From Sideroxydans sp. (GTDB lineage: Bacteria > Pseudomonadota > Gammaproteobacteria > Burkholderiales > Gallionellaceae), in the NCBI GenBank assembly GCA_027310665.1, contig DAIDAJ010000065.1, positions 50,216-114,215 on the forward strand: a DNA stretch of 64,000 nt. The letters are read 5' to 3'. A program made the position numbers and the translations under genes. The notes beneath the pieces were generated by a model. That model was given only the letters and a program-made list of their open reading frames with translations, had not been told where the DNA came from and did no database searches. This document shows, piece by piece, positions 40,500 to 48,972 of the stretch (the stretch's first letter is position 1; every line of letters starts with the position of its first letter).

Positions 40500-40575
40500 A
40501 AAAAAAGACCTGCATCGCTGCAGGTCCTTACTTATCTGGCTCCGACCTGGACTCGAACCAGGGACCTGCGGATTA
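40500..40575 (-). other. tRNA-Asn 3'-half fragment (c) with terminator
   Basis: Bases 40537-40575 match the 3' half of tRNA-Asn up to the anticodon arm, then diverge; two acceptor-stem C are missing. On the minus strand it runs into a perfect 8-bp stem GACCTGCA/TGCAGGTC with a GCGA loop and seven T (40500-40526). The sequence beyond (CCGAACAAGGCCGCGTC, about 40469) matches that beside fragment (b). Confidence 0.78.
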
Positions 40576-40597
40576 CTCGGTCAGGCTACGGTGTGGT

Positions 40598-41134
40598 TCA
40601 TGCACTCATCGCACGCATCCTGTCAATTTTCTCGATAACAGCCTGATAGAGATCATGGTCGGAATCGGGGTTATTGCGGTCTGGATGATGTGCGCTACGG
40701 ATCTTTCTCAGTTTAGTCATACAGTCTGGCAGGTCATGTACCTTGGTCACCCGGTCACCGTTTTTGACCATTGCGCGCTGAAGCTCAGCCTCTGCGCCTT
40801 CGCGTGAGGCATATAACTTCTTGCTGCCAAGACGCCAATCATCCTGGTTTTTGCGTGGGGACAGCTTTTCCTTCCCATCAAACCAGACCCATTTTCCGGT
40901 ATCTGGATCCCGTTCAAAATGAATGGTGGTGATGGAGTAGGTGTAAACGGGCGGTTCGATTTCCTTGGCGAATAGGTTGATGATCTTACCGACAGTCCCC
41001 ACCGTCGCAAGGTAATACGCGCCTGCCTCATGCGGGCAGAACGCGCTGCTCTGCGTCGTTTCAGGCTTGCTGCCGTTACTTGATGAATTCATTTCAGCCA
41101 TGCGGCTGAGTGCTTTACGTTGTGCGTTTGTCAC
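40598..41134 (-). CDS. Hypothetical protein with J-domain-like C-terminus
   Basis: The 178-residue protein ends in a J-domain-like half: MTKLRKIRSAHHPDRNNPDSDHDLYQAVIEKI, with the HPD tripeptide (HHPD). The middle has TGKWVWFDGKEKLSPRKNQDDW, not recognised. It lies between tRNA fragment (c) and the intact tRNA-Asn. The HPD suggests interaction with a DnaK-type chaperone; the rest is unknown. Confidence 0.6.
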   Translation of the reverse strand: MTNAQRKALSRMAEMNSSSNGSKPETTQSSAFCPHEAGAYYLATVGTVGKIINLFAKEIEPPVYTYSITTIHFERDPDTGKWVWFDGKEKLSPRKNQDDWRLGSKKLYASREGAEAELQRAMVKNGDRVTKVHDLPDCMTKLRKIRSAHHPDRNNPDSDHDLYQAVIEKIDRMRAMSA

Positions 41135-41210
41135 TGGTATTGCTCCATTTGTATCTTTTCGCGACTTGGCAGCTTTTATTGCAAGCTGCGGATTTTTTTG
41201 GATTTCGCCC

Positions 41211-41243
41211 CAAAAATAAAAAGGCCACCTCGAAAGATGGCCC
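41211..41243 (-). terminator. Terminator of tRNA-Asn
   Basis: Minus strand GGGCCATCTTTCGAGGTGGCC followed by TTTTTATTTTTG, nine bases past the CCA end. Confidence 0.75.
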
Positions 41244-41252
41244 TCAATATAC

Positions 41253-41328
41253 TGGCTCCCCGACCTGGACTCGAACCAGGGACCTGCGGATTAACAGTCC
41301 GTCGCTCTACCGACTGAGCTATCAGGGA
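41253..41328 (-). tRNA. tRNA-Asn (GTT)
   Basis: The 76-base cloverleaf is complete. The acceptor TCCCTGA pairs with TCGGGGA, with encoded CCA. The D arm is GCTCAGTCGGTAGAGC, the anticodon loop contains GTT (CTGTTAA) and the T arm holds GGTTCGAGTCC. It has its own promoter and terminator. Three broken 3' copies lie downstream of it within 4.6 kb. Confidence 0.96.
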
Positions 41329-41343
41329 ATTGATGAGGGCGCT

Positions 41344-41372
41344 ATACTAATGACTACGAGCGTTTTGGTCAA
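41344..41372 (-). promoter_or_regulatory. Promoter of tRNA-Asn
   Basis: On the minus strand TTGACC (41367-41372) and TAGTAT (41344-41349) are separated by exactly 17 bases, followed by a GC-rich discriminator typical of stable-RNA promoters. Confidence 0.7.
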
Positions 41373-41471
41373 TAACAGAAACGTCTTTGAGAGAGAAATT
41401 CAATGTTTTTTCACGGTAGCTCACACATTTCTAAAGATGCGTGATCAATAAAAACAAAATTTACGTGGATT

Positions 41472-44400
41472 ATGGACAAGAAAACGATCTATATCAAAAC
41501 TGACAAGGGCGAGCACGAAGCAAGCAATCTATCGAGCGACCTCAAGCGAATCTTGTCTCTCATCGACAACAAATCCAGGGCGGATGAACTGGCGAAACGT
41601 GCGCCCCCCAGCTTGCGAGAAAGCTGGGATGAGATTCTGGGAGAACTGCTGGCAGGTGGGTACATCATTGACAAAGAGCGGCCCAACATAGAACCCAGGA
41701 TCGCCAAGCCCAAATTCAACCCGCTGAAAATGTTCAGTCCGAAGCCTGCCGGAATGTTTGTTCCAAAACCGGCGGCACAACCTCCGGGGGGAGACCTGGA
41801 TTTCAGCGCAATGCCCTCCGCGCGCACGCCAGATGCCGATGCGATTGCGGCCAGACAGAAAGCTGATGTAGCGGAAAAAGCGCGTGCCGATCTGGAAGCT
41901 AAACAGAAGTCGCAGGCAGCGGCAGCCGAACTGGAAGCCAGCGTTGCAGCAGCCAAGGCAAAGGCAAATGCAGAAGCAGCCGCCAAAGCCCAAGCCAAAG
42001 CCAAACTGGAAGCCGAGAATGCGGCCAGGGCCAAAGCGGAGGCCGAGGCCAAGGCCAAGCAAGAGGCTTTGGTCCGAGCGCAAGCTGAAGCAAAGGCCAA
42101 GCAGGAAGCAGCCCAAAGGCTGGAAGCCATGCGTGAGGCCGCACGTGCAAAGGCGGCGCAAGAAGCCGCGGCGCGCGCAAAGGCGGAGGCGGAGGCACGA
42201 GTGCGTGCAGAGATCGAAGCGGCTGCGCGTGCGCAACAAGAGCGCGAAGAAAAGATCAAGCGGGAAGCCGCCATTGCACGTTTGAAAGCTGAAGAAGAAG
42301 CTGCGCGTGTCAAGGCCGAACTTGATGCAGCAGCAAAAGCGAAAGCAGAGGCTGAGGCTGCGCGTTTGAAGGCGGAAGCCGAAGCTGCTCGTGCCAAGGC
42401 GGAACTGGAAGCGGCGAAGGCGCGTGAACTGGCTGAGGCGAAGGCGTTGGCCGAAGCGCGCCTCAAACAGGAAGCCGAAGAAAAGGCAAGACGTGAGGCC
42501 GAAGCAGCAAGATTGAAAGCCGAGGAAAAGGCACGGCGTGAGGCTGAAGAGGCGAGATTGAAAGCAGAGCAAGAGGCCGCTCGGGTAAAGGCGGAACTGG
42601 AAGCGGCCAAGGCCCGTGCCGAAGCCGAAGCGAAAGCGTTGGCCGAGGCGCGCATGAAGCAGGAGGCCGAGGAAAAGGCCAGGCGGGCCGCGGAAGCTGC
42701 AAGATTGAAAGCCGAGGAAGAGGCCGCGCGTATCAAGGCGGAAAAAGAAGCTATAGCCAAAGCGCGTGCGGAAGCGGAAGCCAAGGCAGCGGCGGAACTT
42801 CTTGCAAGGAAACAGGAGGCTGAGGCAGCCGCGAAACGCGAAGCCGAGCAAAATGCCAAACTCGCGGCGGTGAGCGCCGAACGGGATGTGTCGGCACAAA
42901 AGCCGGAAGAAGCTTCAATAGCTGCCCCGGCTTTTGAAATCAAGCTGGATGACTTTCTGTCCAGAACTGAACCCGTAAACCAGGTCGTCAAGCCTGTAGC
43001 GCACCGGGAAACACCGGCGAGTGGCGAGAACGAAGTGGAAGCAGAGCAGCGTGGCACAGCCGAGGCAGCTGAGCCGGCTGAAAAGCGTTCAGTGAAGAAT
43101 GCCGCTGAGGAGATGGCGCGCCTGAAAGAAGAAGCCGAGGCGGCACGACGCAAGGCAGAGGAAGACGCGCGCAGGCAAGCAGAAGAACAGGCGCTGGCTG
43201 AGGAGCAGGCCAAGGTTTGGGCCGAGGCCGAGCAACGAGCCAAGGCGCAAGCCGCACTTGAACTGGAACAGTCCGTGCAGCAAATTGCGTTGTCTCAAGC
43301 CAAGGCGGCAAAAGCGACGGTCAGCCGGAGGCCAGGCAAGCCGCTGCCATGGGGAAGAATCGTTTTGGGCCTGGTTGCGATGGCCCTGATAGCGATCATC
43401 GTGTTGCCCTACGTCTATCCTCTTACAGACTATATCGTCCCCCTGGAGCAGCGCCTGTCGGCCCAGTTGAAACAGCCCGTACATATCGGGGGATTGAGTG
43501 CCAGTTCGCTGCCCCCCAGGCTGCAATTGCAGAATGTTACTGTGGGCGCTTCGCAAGAAGTAAAAGCAGGAACGGTGGAACTGGATTTTGACCTGCTTTC
43601 ACTTCCATCCGAAATAAAAGTAATCAGTAATGCGAACCTGAATGACGTCAGCATTGACGGACGAATGCTCGATAAACTGGCAGCCAGCTTCAAACTGATG
43701 GGAAGCGATGCGAGCTATCCGGTGCGGCACGTCACCCTGCAGCGCGTGAAGATAGTCTCGGACGATGTTGCTTTGCCGGTCTTTGGCGGCATCGCGGAGA
43801 TTGATACTCGAGGAACTCTGAACAGGGTTTCGCTGCACAGCACCGATGACAAAGTCGATGTTGACTTGCAGTCCGACCAAGGACGCTGGCAAGTGGGTGT
43901 GAGCCTGAAAGAAAGCAGTCTGCCAGTGTTGCCGGATATTGTTTTCAGCGATCTCAGTGCCAAGGGCGACCTGGGCGACGGTGAGGTTAATTTCACTGAA
44001 ATGGATGCCCATATATTCAACGGCATTCTGCTGGGGAACGGGAAACTCAGTTGGAACAAGGGCTGGCGTCTGCAAGGCACTCTGGACGCGAAGACGTTCG
44101 ACCTGGACAAGATGTTCCCGAAATTCCATATCGAAGGCGAGATGTACGGCGACGCCACCTTCTCGATGTCCGGTGCGAAGATTCCGCAGATGGATGATGA
44201 TCCGCAGCTTGACGGTAGTTTTACAGTCAAGAAGGGAACCCTCAACGTCGATATCGTTGAGACTGCACGTCTGCTGAGCCGCGATAACCTGGTGGGCGGC
44301 CGCACCCATTTTGACGACATGATCGGCCAGGTGCAGCTGGAGAAACACGTTGTCCATGTCCGCCAGTTGAAGATCATCTCGGGAATGCTGAACGCAAACG

Positions 44401-44531
44401 GTTCGTTCGACGTTTCGCCAGGCAACCAGCTTTCCGGCGTCCTGAACGCCGAGATCAAGTTGCGCTCAGGCAACAACCCGCTGACCCTGTATGGCAATCT
44501 GGCCGAGCAGAAACTGCGTGCCGGGCGCTAA
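41472..44531 (+). CDS. Long coiled-coil membrane protein with AsmA-like C-terminal domain
   Basis: The 1019-residue product has four parts. Residues 1-85 are a small globular start (ADELAKRAPPSLRESWDEI). About 125-480 and 530-620 are Ala/Lys/Glu-rich coiled coil with repeated KAEAEAARxKAE units. A membrane helix lies at about 627-650. The 370-residue C-terminal part is beta-rich and AsmA/DUF748-like (LSAQLKQPVHIGGLSASSLPPRLQLQNVTVG). AsmA-like proteins act in the envelope, in lipid transport or outer-membrane assembly. A long cytoplasmic coiled coil fused to this domain is unusual. The coiled-coil DNA is repetitive, so length may vary between strains. Confidence 0.8.
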   Translation: MDKKTIYIKTDKGEHEASNLSSDLKRILSLIDNKSRADELAKRAPPSLRESWDEILGELLAGGYIIDKERPNIEPRIAKPKFNPLKMFSPKPAGMFVPKPAAQPPGGDLDFSAMPSARTPDADAIAARQKADVAEKARADLEAKQKSQAAAAELEASVAAAKAKANAEAAAKAQAKAKLEAENAARAKAEAEAKAKQEALVRAQAEAKAKQEAAQRLEAMREAARAKAAQEAAARAKAEAEARVRAEIEAAARAQQEREEKIKREAAIARLKAEEEAARVKAELDAAAKAKAEAEAARLKAEAEAARAKAELEAAKARELAEAKALAEARLKQEAEEKARREAEAARLKAEEKARREAEEARLKAEQEAARVKAELEAAKARAEAEAKALAEARMKQEAEEKARRAAEAARLKAEEEAARIKAEKEAIAKARAEAEAKAAAELLARKQEAEAAAKREAEQNAKLAAVSAERDVSAQKPEEASIAAPAFEIKLDDFLSRTEPVNQVVKPVAHRETPASGENEVEAEQRGTAEAAEPAEKRSVKNAAEEMARLKEEAEAARRKAEEDARRQAEEQALAEEQAKVWAEAEQRAKAQAALELEQSVQQIALSQAKAAKATVSRRPGKPLPWGRIVLGLVAMALIAIIVLPYVYPLTDYIVPLEQRLSAQLKQPVHIGGLSASSLPPRLQLQNVTVGASQEVKAGTVELDFDLLSLPSEIKVISNANLNDVSIDGRMLDKLAASFKLMGSDASYPVRHVTLQRVKIVSDDVALPVFGGIAEIDTRGTLNRVSLHSTDDKVDVDLQSDQGRWQVGVSLKESSLPVLPDIVFSDLSAKGDLGDGEVNFTEMDAHIFNGILLGNGKLSWNKGWRLQGTLDAKTFDLDKMFPKFHIEGEMYGDATFSMSGAKIPQMDDDPQLDGSFTVKKGTLNVDIVETARLLSRDNLVGGRTHFDDMIGQVQLEKHVVHVRQLKIISGMLNANGSFDVSPGNQLSGVLNAEIKLRSGNNPLTLYGNLAEQKLRAGR

Positions 44532-44568
44532 GCGCTACCTTACTTGAATTGAAAGCCTGAAAAGACAG

Positions 44569-44597
44569 GACGGCATATTGGATATGCCGTCTGGTTT
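44569..44597 (+). terminator. Rho-independent terminator
   Basis: GACGGCATAT/ATATGCCGTC is a perfect 10-bp stem with a 3-base loop followed by TGGTTTTTGG. It lies between the AsmA-like gene and convergent aspC and may serve both. Confidence 0.7.
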
Positions 44598-44639
44598 TTG
44601 GTTTCGGCATAACCTGACGGTTATGCCTTCACCGGAACC

Positions 44640-45833
44640 TCACGACAACGCTTTTGCCATGCGCTCCAACGCTTTTGTGAGGTTTTCCATCGAGGTGGCG
44701 AAAGACAGGCGGATGTAGCCTTCGCTGCCAAATGCGGAACCCGGCACTACGGCGACGCCTGCTTCCACCAGCAGATACTCGGAGAAGGCGATGTCGGTCG
44801 CTTCCTTGATGGTTCCCTTCTTGTGCAGCGCGGCGATGGCTTTGCGTGCGTCAGGGAAGGCATAGAACGCGCCGCCTGCCATGAGGCAGCTCAATCCCGG
44901 GATCTTGTTCAGCGTGTTCACCACGTACACATGGCGCTCGCGGAATGCCTTGAGCATCGGCGTGATGCAGCCCTGGTCTCCGTTCAGCGCGGCTTCCGCA
45001 GCCACTTGCGAAATGGACGTCGGGTTGGAGGTGCTCTGCGATTGCACGTTCTCCATTGCGGTGATGATGTTCTCTGGGCCGGCCGCGTAGCCGATACGCC
45101 ATCCGGTCATCGCGTAGGCCTTGGAAACGCCGTTCAGCACCATGGTGCGCGGATACAGGTCGGGGCAAGCGTCCAGGATGTTGACGAACTTCGCATCAGT
45201 CAGCGCGATATGTTCATACATGTCGTCGGTGGCGATCAGGATGTCCGGATGCTTGCGCAGCACTTCGCCCAGCGCTTTCAGGTCTTCCAGCGTATACACC
45301 GCACCGGACGGGTTGCTCGGGCTGTTGATCACAACCATCCTGCTCTTGGGCGTGATCGCCTTTTCCAGCTGGGCCGGGGTCATCTTGAAGCCCTGCTCGA
45401 TACCGGCTTCCACGATCACCGGCTTGCCTTCCGCGATCAGGATGATGTCGGGGTAAGACACCCAATACGGCGCGGGAATGATCACCTCATCGCCGGGATT
45501 GATGCAGGCGAGTGCGAGATTGAAGAAGCTCTGCTTGCCGCCGCAGGACACCAGGATCTGTTTCGCAGTGTAGTCCAGCCCGTTGTCGCGCTTGAACTTG
45601 GCGATGATCGCCGCCTTGAGCGACGGTGTGCCGCCGACGGCGGTGTACTTGGTGAAGCCCTTGTTGATCGCGCCTATGGCTGCGTCCTTGATGTGTTGCG
45701 GCGTATCGAAATCCGGTTCGCCAGCGCCCAAGCCGATGATGTCCTTGCCTTCGGCTTTCAGTTTTGCCGCTCGGGCAGTCACAGCAAGAGTGGGGGAGGG
45801 CTTGATGGCTTGTACGCGTTTGGAGAGTGACAC
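44640..45833 (-). CDS. aspC: Aspartate aminotransferase (class I, PLP-dependent)
   Basis: It moves the amino group between aspartate and 2-oxoglutarate. The 397-residue product is the Ib subgroup type (KLKAEGKDIIGLGAGEPDFDTP near 27). It has NSPSNPSGAVY, the PLP lysine in NGVSKAYAMTGWRIGY near 238, and the C-terminal Arg in GYIRLSFATS. The start is GTG at 45833 with AAGGAA upstream. The enzyme could also act on other amino acids. Confidence 0.93.
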   Translation of the reverse strand: MSLSKRVQAIKPSPTLAVTARAAKLKAEGKDIIGLGAGEPDFDTPQHIKDAAIGAINKGFTKYTAVGGTPSLKAAIIAKFKRDNGLDYTAKQILVSCGGKQSFFNLALACINPGDEVIIPAPYWVSYPDIILIAEGKPVIVEAGIEQGFKMTPAQLEKAITPKSRMVVINSPSNPSGAVYTLEDLKALGEVLRKHPDILIATDDMYEHIALTDAKFVNILDACPDLYPRTMVLNGVSKAYAMTGWRIGYAAGPENIITAMENVQSQSTSNPTSISQVAAEAALNGDQGCITPMLKAFRERHVYVVNTLNKIPGLSCLMAGGAFYAFPDARKAIAALHKKGTIKEATDIAFSEYLLVEAGVAVVPGSAFGSEGYIRLSFATSMENLTKALERMAKALS

Positions 45834-46045
45834 GATTTTTTTCCTTGAGGTTGATAAGCTGGGGATGAGAATTATACCTGCGATGCCGTTAACGTGGTTT
45901 TCACATTATTTGCGGGACTCTTGTGGAAAATTGCAGGTAACTGATTTATAGATGGAATATTTTGATGAAAACCCCGAGCAACTTCAATTCCTGCGGTGCA
46001 AATGTGCGCTTTGGCAAGGCAATATATTGAAATACAATCGAGCCC

Positions 46046-46720
46046 ATGTTCACCAAAGCCACTTTTAAATTCCTTGACGAACTGTCTGCAAACAACAACA
46101 GGACATGGTTCGAGGCCAACAAGCCGCGCTATGAAGCGCTGGTGCGGGAACCCGCGCTGGATTTTATCGAGGCCATGGACCCGGTACTGGCAACTTTTGC
46201 CCCTAACTTTCGCGCCGAACCGCGCAAGGTGGGCGGCTCGCTGATGCGCGTGTTTCGCGATACCCGATTCTCGCGCGACAAGACCCCGTACAAGACCAAC
46301 ATCGGCATCCAATTCCGTCATGCACTGGGCAAGGATATCCATGCGCCGGGTTTCTATGTGCATATCGCGACGGACGAATGCTTCTTCGCAGTCGGCTGCT
46401 GGCATCCGGAGTCGGATGCATTGGGGCAGATGCGCGACCTCATCGCACAGAAACCGGAGAAATGGTTCGCCGCAAGGAACGATAAGAAGTTCGCTGCGCA
46501 ATGGGAACTGTGGGGCGACAGCCTGACGCGGCCACCCCGCGGCTACAGTGCCGATCATCCGGCGATAGAGGACATCAAGCACAAAGACTTCATTGCCATT
46601 GCCCCCTTGCTCATTTCCGAAGTGATGGGGTCAGGCCTGGTCAAATTGGCCGGGAAAAGATTTGCCGCCAGCGTTCCCTTCATGGGGTTTCTGTGCGAAG
46701 CGCTGGCAGTGCCGTATTGA
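46046..46720 (+). CDS. DUF2461 protein
   Basis: The 224-residue product has the DUF2461 pattern (TFKFLDELSANNNRTWFEANKPRYE, RVFRDTRFSRDKTPYKTNIGIQFRH). The family is cytosolic, widespread and of unknown function. It stands alone between divergent aspC and a convergent GGDEF gene. A Shine-Dalgarno is not obvious. Confidence 0.88.
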   Translation: MFTKATFKFLDELSANNNRTWFEANKPRYEALVREPALDFIEAMDPVLATFAPNFRAEPRKVGGSLMRVFRDTRFSRDKTPYKTNIGIQFRHALGKDIHAPGFYVHIATDECFFAVGCWHPESDALGQMRDLIAQKPEKWFAARNDKKFAAQWELWGDSLTRPPRGYSADHPAIEDIKHKDFIAIAPLLISEVMGSGLVKLAGKRFAASVPFMGFLCEALAVPY

Positions 46721-46745
46721 AGGCACGCGTAGACGGCAATGCATC

Positions 46746-47651
46746 TCACGCACAGGCTATCCGGTTCCGCCCCTGCTGTTTTGCGAGATACAGCGCTTTG
46801 TCCGCCTCTCGGACCAGGGACGTTTCCTTCCGGTCGCTGTCGGGAATCACAGAATATACGCCTGCACTGACAGTCATCCGTCTTGTGCCGCTGTAGCGGA
46901 TATCGAGTTCATGGATCTTCTGCCTGACCGCCTCCGCGATCTTTGCCGCATCCTCAAGGCTGGTGTTTCCCAGAAGCAAACCGAACTCTTCGCCGCCGTA
47001 CCGAACCGCCATATCGTCCGGCCTGCCGGCGATCATCCGAAGGATCTGGCCTACCTCGACCAGACACTGATCACCCGCAAGATGCCCCAGATCGTCGTTG
47101 TAATCCTTGAAATGATCGAGATCGAACATGACAAAACTGAGCGGGGAGCGGTTGCGGAGGCTGCGCCGCCATTCCTCGCCCAGGAACCGGTTGAAGTGAC
47201 GCCGGTTGGCCAATCCGGTGAGCGGGTCATGCAGGGACAGGTATTCGATCTGTTCCTCGGCCAACTTGCGCTGGGTGATGTTGTGATGGGAGATGACAAA
47301 CAGGCTTTCTGCATCGCCGTGCAACGGAGCAGCCCGCATCATGAACCAGCGCTTCTCCGTGGGGCTGTGACAGGGATACTCGAAGTGGAAAGTGGCCCGT
47401 TTGCCGGCCAATACGTCGAGGATGCCTTCTTCGGCCTCACCGGCAAGGCTGTCGCCGCGGGAACCGGAGACACTGCAGACCGCCAGATAGTTGCCGCCGG
47501 TGCCGGCCGACGCCAAGGCCAGTCCGTTTTCCAGCCCGAAAGTCGTCCAGGCACGATTGACGTAAACGATGGTGCCTTCGCGGTCGATCACGGCGATCTG
47601 CTCTTCGAGCGAATCGAGCAGCAGGGCGTGCAGGGCAGCCTGATCAAGCAT
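46746..47651 (-). CDS. PAS-GGEEF diguanylate cyclase
   Basis: The 301-residue soluble protein has a PAS domain (about 1-130, EEQIAVIDREGTIVYVNRAW) and a GGDEF domain with an active-type YGGEEF and HDPLTGLANRRHF. It should make cyclic di-GMP. ATG at 47651 follows GGGGGAG; a longer frame to 47687 is less likely. Confidence 0.88.
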   Translation of the reverse strand: MLDQAALHALLLDSLEEQIAVIDREGTIVYVNRAWTTFGLENGLALASAGTGGNYLAVCSVSGSRGDSLAGEAEEGILDVLAGKRATFHFEYPCHSPTEKRWFMMRAAPLHGDAESLFVISHHNITQRKLAEEQIEYLSLHDPLTGLANRRHFNRFLGEEWRRSLRNRSPLSFVMFDLDHFKDYNDDLGHLAGDQCLVEVGQILRMIAGRPDDMAVRYGGEEFGLLLGNTSLEDAAKIAEAVRQKIHELDIRYSGTRRMTVSAGVYSVIPDSDRKETSLVREADKALYLAKQQGRNRIACA

Positions 47652-47800
47652 GGCAACTCCCCCGACTGCGGGAAAAGGCATCACCAAGCGGCGGACAGGA
47701 GGTCTTCATAAGCGCATCGTGCAACTAACTTTGCTTGTTGGCAATTCAATCTTTGTCCGTACAATACATGGTTGAGTATGGCACTTCACTTTCCCCAATC

Positions 47801-48784
47801 ATGAGACTCGGCATCGACCTCGGCGGCACCAAGATAGAGATCATCGCGCTGGACGACAGCGGCAAGGAATTGATGCGCCGCCGCGTGCCCACTCCCAAGG
47901 GCGATTACTACGAAACCCTGCAGGCGATTGTCCAACTGGTTCACGACGCCGAAGCGGAACTTGGCCAGCGCGGCTCGCTCGGCATCGGCACGCCCGGCGC
48001 GCTCTCCCGCGCAACCGGCCGCCTCAAGAACTCCAACTCGGTCGTACTCAACGGCCAGCCCATCCTGCAAGACCTCGAATCCCTGCTGCAGCGCCAAGTC
48101 AAGATCAGCAACGACGCCAACTGTTTCGCACTGTCCGAAGCGACGGATGGCGCGGCGAAAGGTGCGGAAGTCGTGTTCGGCGTGATCCTCGGCACCGGTG
48201 TCGGTGCGGGCATCGTCGTCAACGGCCACGTCCTCACCGGCCCCAACGGCATCGCCGGCGAATGGGGCCACAACCCGCTGCCGTGGCCGCAAGCGCATGA
48301 ACTCCCCGGCCCACATTGCTACTGCGGCAAGAAAGGCTGCATCGAGACTTTCCTCTCGGGGCCGGGTATGGCGAAGCTGCACCAGATCGAGAACCAAGAA
48401 TCCGTTCGGCCTGAGCCTGCGGAAGGGTCGCTGCAAAGCAGCGGGGTACCCACCGGTGTACTCCTTGCGGGTGCTGTCGAAGGCACCGATTCTTTGACCT
48501 TGAACGCCAAAGAGATCGTGGCGCAAGCGGAGCAGGGCGATCCCGCCTGCGAGCGAACCATGCAGACTTACGAGAACCGCCTCGCACGCTCCCTCGCACA
48601 CGTCATCAACATCCTCGATCCGGACGTCATCGTGCTGGGCGGCGGTATGTCCAATATCGAACGGCTGTATGCAAATGTGCCCAGGATATGGGGCGACTGG
48701 GTGTTCTCGGATCGGGTGGATACCAGACTGCTGAAGAACAAGTACGGCGACTCAAGCGGCGTGCGCGGGGCGGCGTGGCTGTGA
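47801..48784 (+). CDS. mak: ROK-family sugar kinase (fructokinase Mak-like) with an in-frame repeat insertion
   Basis: It phosphorylates a hexose, probably fructose. The 327-residue product has the ROK ATP motif GIDLGGTKIE at the start, NDANCFALSEA, the zinc-binding HCYCGKKGCIETF and the end GDSSGVRGAAWL, all close to E. coli Mak. Residues about 201-231 are an extra segment with no counterpart in Mak, as I recall it. It is encoded by a palindromic repeat (48401-48495). The frame is open throughout. The extra loop lies after the zinc motif, so activity may survive. Confidence 0.88.
   Translation: MRLGIDLGGTKIEIIALDDSGKELMRRRVPTPKGDYYETLQAIVQLVHDAEAELGQRGSLGIGTPGALSRATGRLKNSNSVVLNGQPILQDLESLLQRQVKISNDANCFALSEATDGAAKGAEVVFGVILGTGVGAGIVVNGHVLTGPNGIAGEWGHNPLPWPQAHELPGPHCYCGKKGCIETFLSGPGMAKLHQIENQESVRPEPAEGSLQSSGVPTGVLLAGAVEGTDSLTLNAKEIVAQAEQGDPACERTMQTYENRLARSLAHVINILDPDVIVLGGGMSNIERLYANVPRIWGDWVFSDRVDTRLLKNKYGDSSGVRGAAWL
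48401..48495 (+). repeat. Palindromic repeat inserted in frame within mak
   Basis: TCCGTTCGGCCTGAGCCTG at 48401-48419 is the widespread proteobacterial intergenic repeat word (TTCGGGCTGAGCCTGTCGAAG type). GCTGCAAAGCAGC and GGTGCTGTCGAAGGCACC hairpins follow. It adds about 31 codons without breaking the frame. Confidence 0.65.
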
Positions 48785-48972
48785 CTTGCAGTCCTTTGGT
48801 GTTTCCATACGGAACGAGATACGCTGTCAAAAGCTGCAGACAGGGCGGGCGCCTCCAGCAGCGCAGCTCGATATGCGGCAAAATGCCCCAACCCCTTTGG
48901 TCGGGCAACACCGGCAAGTCCATGTAACCTGTGCCGGTGCGCCTCATGAAAACAAAACAATAGGAGATCATC

